A DNA stretch of 64,000 bases from Bacteroidales bacterium (GCA_021740585.1 JAIOZM010000006.1:16390-80389); one strand, 5' to 3'; numbered from the stretch's first letter, positions 1 through 9,323 are shown. The notes: a model not told the origin generated them from the sequence alone. Made by a program: numbers and translations.

Positions 1-1692
1 TATTACCATATTATTTTCCATTCCAGATATTCCCGGAACCTGTATGGTTTGGGCAATAGCTGAAGTATAGGAAGGCGAAATAAGGGTGTCGATGTATACA
101 TGGTTGTGGTCATCCTCAAATTGCGATATTAATTTTGCAAGCTCCGTGCTGGCCTGTGTGCATTTTGCTGTGGAATAATATCCTTCAATTAAGTGAATGT
201 AGGTTCCAAATCCATATTTGTATGAAATCCAGTTCAAAAGCTGAAAAGCATTGGTTCTGTCGAATGAATCTCTGCTAATACAAATGGCACTGGGCCGCCA
301 TTCCTTATTATGTCTGCTTTTCTGAGACCTTTGTAAATACACTTGTAAATTTCTGTTTAATTGAAATAAGGAATTTGTAAATATGGCTTCCAAACCTTTT
401 CTGTTTTTGTGTAGGTAGTTTGTAAGTATGTATAAGAGTGTCATTAGAATAATTGCAGCAAGGGCATAGCTGAAATTCATTTTAAACATTAGCCATACTG
501 CAGCCATAAAACCCACAAGCGAAATAACCCAGTGAGATTTGAAAGACGGACGATAGGAAGGAGATGCCCCGAAATGATTCAGGAATGAAATCAAACAGAG
601 CGAGCCATAGGTAACCATAAAAAACATCGAAATAATTTGAGCTACTGCATCTACATCGCCCATGGCTACAAAAACAATGGCGATAAGGGAAGTTAATAAT
701 GTGGCGTTAAAAGGTTCGTTATTTTCACCCTTTTGTTTGGCGAAAATCCGGTTTATTTTTCTCATTGGAAGGGAGTTGTCCTGAGCAAGGGCCTGAAGAG
801 TTCTTGGAGCTACCATAATAGAACCAATGGCAGAGGATATAGTTGAAGCAGCCAATCCTAATGGAATAATAAACCCTCCTCCAATGGCAATTTTTGACAT
901 AATAAGCTGGTTTTCGGTAAGATCTTGTGCACTGGCTGAAGTGAAAAACTTCCATGCAATGAAAATATAGATGATCATGCCCGAAACGGTGGCAAGGGTT
1001 GTTCCAAGTGGAATTGATACCGATGGTTTTTTCAGGTCACCTGACAATCCTACACCTGCTGTCATACCGGTAAAAGCCGGGAAAATAATAGCGAAAACGA
1101 TAAAGAAATCTTTTTTATTAGAGAAATTGATGTCAGAGAACCGGAAACCACCATCCTCTAGATATCCTGTTTTTCCCATGAAAAAAAGAATGAGTGAGAC
1201 AAACAATATTCCAACCACTATATATAATGTCTTAACACCGATGTCGGCTCCTTTTTTCAGGATAAGAGCTGATAAACCAATCATGGCCGGTATGCTAATG
1301 ACTTGACGGGGAACGATAAACCCGAATTTGGCGCTTAAAAAATTAAATAAAGGTTCGAAAGCTTCTGTAAAAGCAATTACATAAAAAGCAACTGAAATAG
1401 CCTGCGATAAATAAAGGGCTATTCCTATGGTTGCTCCAATATTTAGTCCGAAGGATCTGGAAATAATAAAATATTCACCTCCTCCTTCAACTCTTTTATT
1501 GGTAGCAAGCTCCGATATTGCCAGGGCTGTAGGTATGGTAACCAAATGGCCGAGGATAATTATTAGCAGAGTACCTCCAAAGCCCAGAGTACCCACAGCA
1601 AATCCAAATCTTAGAAATAAAATCGCACCCAGAATTGTTGCGATAGCGGTGAAAAAAACGGGGGAAGTTCCGAACTTTTGAGTATTTGGCAT
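1..1692 (-). CDS. SLC12-like cation-chloride cotransporter / APC-superfamily permease (3' end outside window)
   Basis: The minus-strand frame is open from ATG 1692 to the window edge (564 codons). The protein starts MPNTQKFGTSPVFFTAIATI and is followed by about 12 hydrophobic segments to roughly residue 430. The N-terminal KFGT...TILGAILFLRFGFAVG pattern and the conserved KEWRPSAICIS segment at the start of a soluble C-terminal tail (about residue 465) match the SLC12 cation-chloride cotransporter branch of the amino acid-polyamine-organocation superfamily. Bacterial members are poorly characterised, so ion coupling and substrate (Na+/K+/Cl- or amino acid) are unknown. It lies 125 bp downstream of the HlyD gene on the same strand, so it may be its own unit. 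The family is firm, the substrate is not. Confidence 0.8.
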   Translation of the reverse strand, partial: MPNTQKFGTSPVFFTAIATILGAILFLRFGFAVGTLGFGGTLLIIILGHLVTIPTALAISELATNKRVEGGGEYFIISRSFGLNIGATIGIALYLSQAISVAFYVIAFTEAFEPLFNFLSAKFGFIVPRQVISIPAMIGLSALILKKGADIGVKTLYIVVGILFVSLILFFMGKTGYLEDGGFRFSDINFSNKKDFFIVFAIIFPAFTGMTAGVGLSGDLKKPSVSIPLGTTLATVSGMIIYIFIAWKFFTSASAQDLTENQLIMSKIAIGGGFIIPLGLAASTISSAIGSIMVAPRTLQALAQDNSLPMRKINRIFAKQKGENNEPFNATLLTSLIAIVFVAMGDVDAVAQIISMFFMVTYGSLCLISFLNHFGASPSYRPSFKSHWVISLVGFMAAVWLMFKMNFSYALAAIILMTLLYILTNYLHKNRKGLEAIFTNSLFQLNRNLQVYLQRSQKSRHNKEWRPSAICISRDSFDRTNAFQLLNWISYKYGFGTYIHLIEGYYSTAKCTQASTELAKLISQFEDDHNHVYIDTLISPSYTSAIAQTIQVPGISGMENNMVI

Positions 1693-1817
1693 AAATTAAA
1701 TTTTTTGGGAATTTACAGGATTTTTCGTGGATTAGCAATTGATTTTTACAAAATAGTTTTTACTATCAATACCTGAAAATATCAAAAAAATATTAATTCA
1801 AAATTTATTCTACCAAA

Positions 1818-2906
1818 CTATTCTGTAATTTTTCTTGATTTAATCTTATCTTCAAGTGAAACGCCTTCAAGAACTTCAATATTAATGCCGTCTGAAAGTC
1901 CGGTGATAATAAATCTCTTTTCAAATACCTGTTTGCTTACTTCAATTTCAATGAAGGTGGAGTCGTTTTCAAATTTTATCAAACTTTCCGGAATCACTAT
2001 AACACTATCTCTTTTTTCAAGTATTATATCTGCATTGGCAGAATATCCCGAGCGAACGAAATAATTTTCATCCAGCTTGAGGGCTGCCTTAATTTCAAAC
2101 TGGATGGCACCATTTTCTTCCACACCTTTGGGTGCTATAAATTCTAAAACGGCATCAAAACGCACATTATCAATCGCTCCAATGGTAATGCTAAGAATCA
2201 TTCCAGGTTTAATTTTCCCAACTTCAGTTTCGTCCACTTTTCCTTCAAAAATCATTTCCTGCATATTGGCAACATAAGCAATGGTAGTGCCTTCGCTAAA
2301 GGTGTTGGTTTCAATCACAGAATTGCCCTCTTCCACAGGAATGTCGAGTACCATGCCTGATATAGTGGATCGAATAAGTGTATTCGTTGTTTCATCCGAT
2401 TTGCTGGTAACTCCTTCCTTTATCAATTGAAGGTTATTATTTGCCGCTTGTAATTCTTCTTTTGAATTCAGATATTCCAGTTCATACTTTTGAAATTCGG
2501 CTTCGGGAATAACACCCTGATCAAACATTTTTTTCTGTCTGCTGAAATTCTTTCCTGCATCTTCAAAATTATTTCTGGCTGTTTCCAGACGATACTCGGC
2601 TTCATTGAGACTTATCATATTTGGAATGATTTTAACCCTGGCAATCAGATCGCCTTCCCTAATCATTTTTCCTTCTTCGACGTAAATCTTTTGAACAATT
2701 CCTGAAACTTGAGGTTTTATCTCAATTTCAATTCGTGGAACAACTTTCCCGGTGGCAACAGTTTTTCGTTCAATATTGGAAATAAATGGTGATTCAATGG
2801 CAAAAACATCTGGTAGTTTTTGCGACTTTTTATATAGGAAATAGATGGTCCAGACAAAACCACCAAGGATAATCACTAACAAAAGTATTCTGAGAAATTT
2901 CTTCAT
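1818..2906 (-). CDS. HlyD/MacA-type periplasmic adaptor of an ABC efflux system
   Basis: This 362-residue protein has an N-terminal membrane anchor (residues about 4-25), a lipoyl/barrel-sandwich half-motif (VVPRIEIEIKPQVSGIV, about 54-70), a charged helical-hairpin region (about 100-165) and the second barrel-sandwich half and beta-barrel after it. This is the order expected of membrane fusion proteins that link an inner-membrane transporter to an outer-membrane channel. It is the last gene of the minus-strand group ATPase-permease-permease-adaptor, 59 bp after the second permease. The exported substrate (peptide, lipid or drug) cannot be read from the sequence. No TolC-like gene lies in the window. 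Confidence 0.88.
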   Translation of the reverse strand: MKKFLRILLLVIILGGFVWTIYFLYKKSQKLPDVFAIESPFISNIERKTVATGKVVPRIEIEIKPQVSGIVQKIYVEEGKMIREGDLIARVKIIPNMISLNEAEYRLETARNNFEDAGKNFSRQKKMFDQGVIPEAEFQKYELEYLNSKEELQAANNNLQLIKEGVTSKSDETTNTLIRSTISGMVLDIPVEEGNSVIETNTFSEGTTIAYVANMQEMIFEGKVDETEVGKIKPGMILSITIGAIDNVRFDAVLEFIAPKGVEENGAIQFEIKAALKLDENYFVRSGYSANADIILEKRDSVIVIPESLIKFENDSTFIEIEVSKQVFEKRFIITGLSDGINIEVLEGVSLEDKIKSRKITE

Positions 2907-2965
2907 AAGGTTAAATTTATTTTAATTATAGAATGTTCAAATCAAATATAATAAAAAAGAAAACT

Positions 2966-4243
2966 TTATTCTGTTCGTAACGCTTCTATTGGTTTAATAT
3001 TCAGCGCTCTGCTGGCAGGAATCAATCCTGCAATTACACCTGAAATTATTAGAATTACTAATGACGCAATGGCAATGGAGATGTCAATTTCCGGATTCTT
3101 GAAGAATCCTGCTTCATCGCCTTGTTGACGAATCAGATGATCGACGCCTTCAATAACCAAAACACCTGTTACCAGCCCTATGTAGCCTGATAAAGTAGTA
3201 AGGAAAACCGATTCGTTGATAATTTGCATGGTAATATGCATGGGTGTTGCACCAAGCGCTCTTTGTATCCCAATTTCCTTGGTTCTTTCTTTTACAATAA
3301 CCAGCATTATATTCGAAACACCGATCACCCCTGCAAGAAGAGTTCCAATTCCAACAATCCAGATAAGCATATCGATCCCGAAAAATAATCCCCGCATTTG
3401 TTTGAATTCTTTTTCAACATTAAAGGAGCCTATGGCCAAATCGTCTGCAGGATTAATGTTTTGCCTGGTTTTAAGAAGTTTTATGACTTTCTCCTGTACT
3501 ACTGAAACAGGAACCTGATCGATACTTGTTACCGATAACCAACCCACACGATCCCCGTAATTGTATGCTCTTTGCATGGTGGTAAAAGGCATAAACATCG
3601 CTTCGTTATCCTGATTGGCACCTTCACCTGACTTTTTTGACTTGAAGCGCCCCACGACTCTGAAATAAATTCCCTGAATCCTTATATATTCACCTATACA
3701 CTCCTCTCCTTTGTCAAATAAACCTTCATAAACTCTGTTCCCGATTACAATTACTTTTCGCCTGTCACGAATATCTATTTCATTTATAAAACGTCCCTCC
3801 AGTATTTCAACCGGATCAATCTTAAAAAAATCAGGATAATCTCCATAAACGCTATAAGTCCCTGTTTTTTCACCCCGTACAGCATTATCGCCGCTTCTGA
3901 ATCCGCCTCCCTGTAGACGTGGAGCCAGATATTGTATTTCAGGAATGGTTTTTCTGATTGCTTCCACATCACCGTCCTTAAAGCTGAAGGAACGGTTACG
4001 ATCAAAACCTTTATAGGCCATGGTTGTTCTCTGTGGCCAGATAAAAACCGAATTGGTTGCAAAATCACCAAATCCCTGGGTTACCCCATTCTCCAGCCCT
4101 TGTCCCGATCCAAGCATAACAAGCAACATGAATATCCCCCAAAATACCCCAAAAGCAGTTAAGAAAGTTCTCCATTTGTTCGTACGAAGTGCCTGGAAAA
4201 TTTCCTGCCATTTATCCCGGTCTATCATTATTTTAAAAAACAT
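2966..4243 (-). CDS. ABC transporter permease, MacB/FtsX type (second copy)
   Basis: This 425-residue inner-membrane permease has one N-terminal TM helix (about 22-45), a large MacB-like periplasmic domain (about 50-280) and three C-terminal TM helices of the FtsX domain (about 290-415). The conserved stretch GVSNIMLVIVKERTKEIGIQRALGA marks the FtsX family and contacts the ATPase. It starts 2 bp after the stop of the preceding permease and resembles it throughout, so the two probably arose by duplication and form a heterodimer. MacB itself fuses ATPase and permease; here they are separate. It probably works as a mechanotransmission exporter with the neighbouring adaptor. Confidence 0.88.
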   Translation of the reverse strand: MFFKIMIDRDKWQEIFQALRTNKWRTFLTAFGVFWGIFMLLVMLGSGQGLENGVTQGFGDFATNSVFIWPQRTTMAYKGFDRNRSFSFKDGDVEAIRKTIPEIQYLAPRLQGGGFRSGDNAVRGEKTGTYSVYGDYPDFFKIDPVEILEGRFINEIDIRDRRKVIVIGNRVYEGLFDKGEECIGEYIRIQGIYFRVVGRFKSKKSGEGANQDNEAMFMPFTTMQRAYNYGDRVGWLSVTSIDQVPVSVVQEKVIKLLKTRQNINPADDLAIGSFNVEKEFKQMRGLFFGIDMLIWIVGIGTLLAGVIGVSNIMLVIVKERTKEIGIQRALGATPMHITMQIINESVFLTTLSGYIGLVTGVLVIEGVDHLIRQQGDEAGFFKNPEIDISIAIASLVILIISGVIAGLIPASRALNIKPIEALRTE

Positions 4244-4245
4244 AA

Positions 4246-5481
4246 CTATTCATCTCTTAATGCAACAATGGGTTTAATTCTCGCCGCTCTTAAAGAAGGT
4301 ATAAGTCCTGCCAAAGCGCCCGAAATTACAAGTAATATTGTGGCTGAAACAGCCAGTTGAAAATCTGCCTCAGGATTTGCAAACATTTCATTTGGAGGCA
4401 TATATTTTGAGACTAGTTCAAGTAAAAAAACACCGGCAACCAGTCCTATATAACCGGAAAATCCGGTAATTAATATCGACTCCTGTAGTATAAGACTCAC
4501 AACCGATGCCGGAGAAGCTCCAATAGCCTTACGTATGCCTATTTCTTTGGTCCTTTCCTTAACCACAATGAGCATAATATTGCTTACTCCAACTATTCCG
4601 GCAATAATTGTTCCTATACCAATAATCCATATAAACAACCTGATAGCTGCAAACAGCTGCATGGTTCTTTCAAATTCTTCAGCTTTATTCCAAGCATTTA
4701 TGGCTCTTTGGTCTTCCGGATCAAAGGAGTGGAAAGCAGCAAGCTGACGGGTAATGGTAGCAAGCATTTCATTGCTTTTATCAATTCCTAAATTGGTTGT
4801 AAATGAAACCTGATTTATCACATTATCACCCGTAAAAACTCTCTGTGCTGTATAAACAGGAACATAAGCTCTCCTTTGCTCATCGTCTGATCCCTCATCG
4901 TGGAAAACACCTATTACCTGAAAAGGCACTCCTGCCACATTAATATATTTCCCTACGGCAATGGTATCGGGTGCTTTAAACAGGGTCTCTTTAATTATTT
5001 CACCAATTACAATCACTTTTCGGTATTTTGCCAAATCAATATCATTGACAAACCGGCCTTCGAGCATTTCCAATTCTTTAATTTCACCGTAATCGGGATG
5101 AACGGGTGAAATGGTAAAATTCCCATAATTGTTTTTATAGGCAAAAGTATTGTCCTGATGTATCCAAAACCTGCTTGATATCAGATCAATACCATCAACA
5201 GCGCCTTTTACCAGACTATAATCTTCATTGGTAAACTTTACCTGACGACCGGGTTGTAAACCTTTGTAAGTCTTGCTGGTCATCCCGCTTGTAATCCATA
5301 TCCCATTTACAGCACCGCCCTTGAATTGATCCCTTACCCCATTTTCCAATCCATAACCGGAACCCAGGAGGATGATAAGCATAAAAATACCCCAGGCTAC
5401 ACTAAATCCTGTAAGAAAAGTTCTTAGCTTGTTCTTTCTGATTGTACTGAATATTTCCTGCCATTTATCGAGATCAAACAT
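4246..5481 (-). CDS. ABC transporter permease, MacB/FtsX type (first copy)
   Basis: This 411-residue permease has the same architecture as the gene that follows it: an N-terminal TM (about 20-42), a MacB periplasmic domain, and an FtsX domain with GVSNIMLIVVKERTKEIGIRKAIGA before the last helices. Its start ATG overlaps the end of the ATPase gene by 8 bp, which indicates translational coupling and one transcript. It probably pairs with the second permease as a heterodimer served by the single ATPase. The substrate is unknown. Confidence 0.88.
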   Translation of the reverse strand: MFDLDKWQEIFSTIRKNKLRTFLTGFSVAWGIFMLIILLGSGYGLENGVRDQFKGGAVNGIWITSGMTSKTYKGLQPGRQVKFTNEDYSLVKGAVDGIDLISSRFWIHQDNTFAYKNNYGNFTISPVHPDYGEIKELEMLEGRFVNDIDLAKYRKVIVIGEIIKETLFKAPDTIAVGKYINVAGVPFQVIGVFHDEGSDDEQRRAYVPVYTAQRVFTGDNVINQVSFTTNLGIDKSNEMLATITRQLAAFHSFDPEDQRAINAWNKAEEFERTMQLFAAIRLFIWIIGIGTIIAGIVGVSNIMLIVVKERTKEIGIRKAIGASPASVVSLILQESILITGFSGYIGLVAGVFLLELVSKYMPPNEMFANPEADFQLAVSATILLVISGALAGLIPSLRAARIKPIVALRDE

Positions 5482-6175
5482 TTGCCAGTATGTTTTCGGG
5501 TGTGTTGATTCTTATCTTCTCTATAAAGCCATCTTTAAGATGGATTACTTTATTGGTTTGTTCTGAAATGTCATGCTCATGGGTTACGATAATTACGGTA
5601 ATTCCCTCCCGATTGATTTCTTTAAATAAATTCATTACCTCCATTGAAGTTGCTGAATCCAGGGCTCCTGTGGGTTCATCTGCCAGAATAACTTTTGGTT
5701 TTGAAATCATGGAACGGGCAATGGCAACCCTTTGCTTCTGCCCCCCTGAAAGCTCATTGGGAGTATGCTCCGCCCATTCTTTTAATCCCATGCGATCCAG
5801 ATATTCAAGGGCAACTATATTTCTCCTCTTACGACTAACCTTCTGGTAATACAAAGGTAATGCCACATTTTCCATGGCATTTTTAAAGGAAATGAGATTG
5901 AAAGATTGAAAGACAAAACCGATCATTTGATTTCTGTACCAGGCAGCTTTTGTTTCATTAAGATTTTTGATATGCTTTCCATCCAGATAATATTCGCCCT
6001 GATCGTATGTGTCGAGTATTCCCAGAATATTAAGAAGGGTGGATTTTCCGGAGCCGGATGAACCAACAATTGAAACAAGTTCTCCTTCTTTTATACTTAA
6101 ATCAATGCCTTTCAGTACATGCAATTTATTGGAACCCATTTCATAGGATTTATGAATACCTCTTAATTCTATCAT
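5474..6175 (-). CDS. ABC transporter ATP-binding protein (MacB/LolD family)
   Basis: This 233-residue ATPase has Walker A GSSGSGKST (about 39-47), Q-loop FVFQSFNL, signature LSGGQKQRVAIARS, Walker B VILADEPTGALD and the switch His in IIVTHEHD. It is the first gene of the efflux operon. I chose ATG 6175 (MIELRGIHKSY), where the LolD/MacB fold begins. An in-frame ATG 10 codons upstream (6205) exists, but a promoter-like box (AATATTTG on the minus strand, 6203-6210) overlaps it, which argues for the shorter form. It energises the two permeases that follow. Confidence 0.9.
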   Translation of the reverse strand: MIELRGIHKSYEMGSNKLHVLKGIDLSIKEGELVSIVGSSGSGKSTLLNILGILDTYDQGEYYLDGKHIKNLNETKAAWYRNQMIGFVFQSFNLISFKNAMENVALPLYYQKVSRKRRNIVALEYLDRMGLKEWAEHTPNELSGGQKQRVAIARSMISKPKVILADEPTGALDSATSMEVMNLFKEINREGITVIIVTHEHDISEQTNKVIHLKDGFIEKIRINTPENILANV

Positions 6176-6291
6176 ATTTAAGTTTTTACCCTTGAAGCTC
6201 CTCAAATATTATACCCAAATGTCTAACAAATTGAAAAAAAGCTAAATGAATTAAATTGTGATGAGATTTGGTAAGATCAATTATTCCAAAA

Positions 6292-6329
6292 CTGTTCGTT
6301 TCTGAACATAATACCATAATACCGAACAG
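6292..6329. promoter_or_regulatory. Inverted repeat CTGTTCG/CGAACAG, possible operator
   Basis: CTGTTCG (6292-6298) and its exact complement CGAACAG (6323-6329) flank a 24-nt centre that contains ATAATACC twice. It sits about 135-170 bp upstream of the acyl-CoA synthetase. A role as operator or hairpin is inferred from symmetry only. Confidence 0.25.
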
Positions 6330-6345
6330 ATTGTTGTAGTGCTGT

Positions 6346-6360
6346 TTTACATGCTGTAAA
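6346..6360. promoter_or_regulatory. Palindrome TTTACA-TGC-TGTAAA, possible regulator site
   Basis: A perfect 6+3+6 palindrome lies about 100 bp upstream of the acyl-CoA synthetase ATG. Its size fits a dimeric regulator half-site pair. No matching regulator gene is adjacent, so the assignment is tentative. Confidence 0.3.
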
Positions 6361-6462
6361 TTTGAGACTTTAATTATTAAACAAGTTTATATGCACTTTT
6401 CTTGCCTTGGATAATTCCACTTTTTTTGTAATTTAACGAATTCAAAAACTACCCAAAAACAA

Positions 6463-8373
6463 ATGAAAACACTTGTTCAATTTCTAGAGGGAAACGTCGC
6501 AAAATATGGCGATAACCCATATATGTGGGAAAAACGCGATGGCAAATTCCAACCAACCAGTTATAATGAAATCAGGGAACTCATACATCAATTTGGTGCA
6601 GGACTCCATTTGCTGGGGATCAAAAAGGGCGATCGGATGGCATTGTTGGCAGAGGGAAGGACACTCTGGGTTGTAGCAGAAATGGGAATGTTTTTTAACG
6701 GAGCAATAGATGTGCCTTTGTCTATTCAATTAAATGAGCCTGAAGATCTTACATTTCGTTTAAAACATTCTGAGTCAAAAATGATAGTGGTCTCCGAAAG
6801 TCAGGCTAAAAAACTTGACCCAATTAAAAAGTTTCTGCCTGACCTGGAAAAAGTTATTCTTCTCGATCCAAAAGAGAAATACGAAAAGGATGAGATTTTT
6901 ATTGGGGATATAATGGAAAAGGGGAAGAAATTTCTTGTGGAGAAGCCGGGAGAGTTTCAAAAAATTTATGAATCTGTACAACCCGATGATGTGGCAAATA
7001 TTTGCTATACATCAGGCACCACAGCCGATCCAAAAGGTATTATGCTAACGCACAGGAATTATACCTCAAATACCGAGCAGGCTCTTAGTGTTACAACAAT
7101 TCCTTCCGACTGGGTAATGTTCCTTTTCCTTCCATGGGATCACTCTTTTGCACATACATCAGGAATATTTACCATGATGAGTGTTGGAGCCAGCCTGGCA
7201 GCCCTTGAAATGGGGAAAACCGGCTTTGAAACCAGAAAAAATATCTTTAAGAATATTCAGGAGATTAAGCCTCAGCTTATGTTCAGCGTTCCTACAATTG
7301 CCAAAAATTTCAGGAGCAACATTGAAAGTGGTGTTAGGGCGAAGGGGAAACTTACATGGTCGCTGTTTAGTGCCGGATTAAATATTGCCTATCGGTATAA
7401 TGGAATAGGAATCGATAAAGGCAAAGGATTTAATTTCTTGCTAAAACCTTTATATGCATTATTTGATGCCCTGGTTTTTAGTAAGGTGAGAAATGCCCTC
7501 GGTGGAAATATGCAGTTTTTTATTGGAGGAGGCGCACTTCTTGATATAGAACTTCAAAAATTCTTTTATGCTATCGGTGTTCCTATGTATCAGGGCTATG
7601 GATTAACAGAGGCCAGTCCTATGTTAAGTATCAATTCACCAGAAAGACATAAATTGGGTGCCTCCGGGGTAATACCTGAAGAAATAACCATAAAAATAGC
7701 AGATTCAGAAGGCAATCAGCTTCCAACCGGAGAAAAAGGGGAGATTCTTGTAAGAGGTGAAAATGTAATGAAAGGCTATTGGAAAAATGAAACCGCAACA
7801 ACTGAAACTCTGGCCGACGGGTGGTTGCATAGTGGCGATATGGGATATGTTGATGCTGACGGATTTTTATACGTGCTTGGCCGATATAAAAGCTTACTTA
7901 TTGCCGACGATGGTGAGAAATATAGTCCGGAAGGCATTGAAGAAGCATTTACAGATCAATCGGAAATAATTGAGCAGTGCCTGCTTCATAATAATCAAAA
8001 TCCATACACAATTGCCCTCGTTTATCCAAACAGGGAGGCTTTGTTAAGACAGCTAAAGTCGAAAGGTTTAACTGCTGACAGCAGAGAAGGTATTGAAGCA
8101 GCCATAGAATTAATCGACAATGAGATCAGAGAATACAGATCTAAAGGCAAATTCGGAGATATGTTCCCTCAGCGCTGGATTCCAACAACCATAGGAATTT
8201 TGGGCGAAGGGTTTACAGTCGAAAACAAAATGATGAACCCATCATTAAAAGTGGTAAGACCAAAAGTGGAGGAAAATAACAGCGGACTGTTTGAATTTTT
8301 ATATACTTCTGAATCGAAAAATGTGAAAAACGAGAGAAATATTGAATCGATGAGGAAGGTGTTGGAGGGATAG
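6463..8373 (+). CDS. Long-chain acyl-CoA synthetase (AMP-forming)
   Basis: This 636-residue adenylate-forming enzyme activates fatty acids to acyl-CoA with ATP. The visible motifs are the P-loop-like ICYTSGTTADPKGIMLTHRN (about 180-199), the adenine-binding YQGYGLTEASP (about 379-389), and the hinge/C-terminal WLHSGDMGYVDADGFLYVLGR. This last is followed by KSLLIADDGEKYSPEGIEEAF, the FadD15/long-chain branch form in which the usual GR-x-K-D region is modified. The start at ATG 6463 (MKTLVQFLEGNVAKYGDNP) fits the family. It appears monocistronic, with possible operators upstream. The role is lipid degradation or fatty-acid recycling; the chain-length preference is inferred from family. Confidence 0.9.
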   Translation: MKTLVQFLEGNVAKYGDNPYMWEKRDGKFQPTSYNEIRELIHQFGAGLHLLGIKKGDRMALLAEGRTLWVVAEMGMFFNGAIDVPLSIQLNEPEDLTFRLKHSESKMIVVSESQAKKLDPIKKFLPDLEKVILLDPKEKYEKDEIFIGDIMEKGKKFLVEKPGEFQKIYESVQPDDVANICYTSGTTADPKGIMLTHRNYTSNTEQALSVTTIPSDWVMFLFLPWDHSFAHTSGIFTMMSVGASLAALEMGKTGFETRKNIFKNIQEIKPQLMFSVPTIAKNFRSNIESGVRAKGKLTWSLFSAGLNIAYRYNGIGIDKGKGFNFLLKPLYALFDALVFSKVRNALGGNMQFFIGGGALLDIELQKFFYAIGVPMYQGYGLTEASPMLSINSPERHKLGASGVIPEEITIKIADSEGNQLPTGEKGEILVRGENVMKGYWKNETATTETLADGWLHSGDMGYVDADGFLYVLGRYKSLLIADDGEKYSPEGIEEAFTDQSEIIEQCLLHNNQNPYTIALVYPNREALLRQLKSKGLTADSREGIEAAIELIDNEIREYRSKGKFGDMFPQRWIPTTIGILGEGFTVENKMMNPSLKVVRPKVEENNSGLFEFLYTSESKNVKNERNIESMRKVLEG

Positions 8374-8499
8374 TGTGGTGGTGTGGTCCCCGATAGCTAT
8401 CGGGGGTGGAGGTTCCTGAGCTTGCCGAAGGATGGTGTGGTGGTGAAGCAATCGGATATTTTTTTACCCAGATTAATTTTATCTCTTTATCTTTACAAA
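8374..8499. repeat. Intergenic mosaic of short dispersed repeats
   Basis: Right after the acyl-CoA synthetase stop lie a GTGTGGTGGTGTGGT tract (from 8375), the perfect 18-bp palindrome CCCCGATAGCTATCGGGG (8388-8405), the element TTCCTGAGCTTGCCGAAGGA (8413-8432) and another GGTGTGGTGGTG tract (8434-8445). From memory, CCGATAGCTATCGG-like palindromes and CTGAGCTTG(C/T)CGAAGG-like elements are dispersed in many environmental Bacteroidota genomes. The GTGGT tract resembles, on the opposite strand, the array at 12188-12203. The mosaic leaves the downstream methylase start at 8500. Confidence 0.6.
8388..8405. repeat. Perfect 18-bp palindrome CCCCGATAGCTATCGGGG
   Basis: The sequence is self-complementary over all 18 bases, so it could form a 7-8 bp hairpin in RNA. 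There is no T-run behind it, so it is not a typical terminator. It is better read as a member of a dispersed palindromic repeat family. Confidence 0.7.
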
Positions 8500-9291
8500 A
8501 TGGATCCCATCACCAGTACCCAGAATTCGCAAATTAAAGAATTGTTGAAACTCGACAAGCCCAGGGAACGCCGGGCTGCGGGATTATTCAAAGTTGAAGG
8601 ATTACGGGAAATTCAGAGGGCGTGGGAGAATCAGTATAAATTCAGCAGAATATTTTTCTGTAAAAAATTTCTCAACCAAAAAAGTGAGGGACTTCTCAAT
8701 CAGATTAATGCAGGATTTAAAATTGAAGTGTCACAAAATGTTTTTTCGAGAATTGCTTATCGTGATAATTCAGATGGCTTGCTCGCTCTGGCTGAACCGA
8801 AAAATCACGTTCTGAATGGACTGGAGCACAGGGAGAATAATCTTTATCTGGTTATTGAAACTGTTGAAAAACCAGGAAACCTTGGGGCATTATTACGAAC
8901 AGCCGATGCATCCGGAATTCATGCGGTTATTGTCTGCGATAACAATACAGATATTTATAATCCCAATGTAATACGTTCGAGTGTGGGTTGCCTTTTTACA
9001 AAAAAAGTCGTAATTACAGATACCGAAAGTTGCATACAGTTTTTTAAAAGTAATAAAGTAAAAATATTCGCAGCCGCTCTTCAAAATTCGGAGATTTATA
9101 CAGCCGCCGATTATACCAAATCTTCGGCTATAGTTCTGGGAGCTGAAGATATCGGCTTATCTGAATCATGGAGAAGAGCCGCAGACAAAATTGTAGCTAT
9201 CCCAATGAAAGGGGATATCGACTCTCTAAACGTTTCTGTATCAGCTGCTGTATTAATATATGAAGCCATACGACAAAGAAACAGAGTTTGA
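8500..9291 (+). CDS. TrmH/SpoU-family RNA 2'-O-methyltransferase
   Basis: This 263-residue RNA methylase has a SpoU_sub_bind-like N-terminal part (ITSTQNSQIKELLKLDKPRERRAAGLFKVEG) and the SPOUT knot motifs NLGALLRTADASG, VLGAEDIGLSE and IPMKGDIDSLNVSVSAAVLIYE. These form the SAM site and mark ribose 2'-O-methylation of rRNA or tRNA. I start at ATG 8500 (MDPITSTQ). The open frame continues upstream to 8383, but only through the repeat mosaic, which is not expected to be coding. The exact target nucleotide is unknown. A second SpoU gene, probably RlmB, lies at 25358. Confidence 0.87.
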   Translation: MDPITSTQNSQIKELLKLDKPRERRAAGLFKVEGLREIQRAWENQYKFSRIFFCKKFLNQKSEGLLNQINAGFKIEVSQNVFSRIAYRDNSDGLLALAEPKNHVLNGLEHRENNLYLVIETVEKPGNLGALLRTADASGIHAVIVCDNNTDIYNPNVIRSSVGCLFTKKVVITDTESCIQFFKSNKVKIFAAALQNSEIYTAADYTKSSAIVLGAEDIGLSESWRRAADKIVAIPMKGDIDSLNVSVSAAVLIYEAIRQRNRV

Positions 9292-9323
9292 TTTTTTCAT
9301 TTTCAGACTAAACTTATTTGTTC

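Larger units (their letters stand above)
6176..6462. other. Divergent intergenic region between efflux operon and acyl-CoA synthetase
   Basis: No gene is seen in these 287 bp. They hold two dyads (annotated separately), a tandem ATAATACC pair at 6310-6325 inside the larger dyad, and a candidate minus-strand -7 box. Both flanking genes start here, so the region must carry two promoters. Confidence 0.6.
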
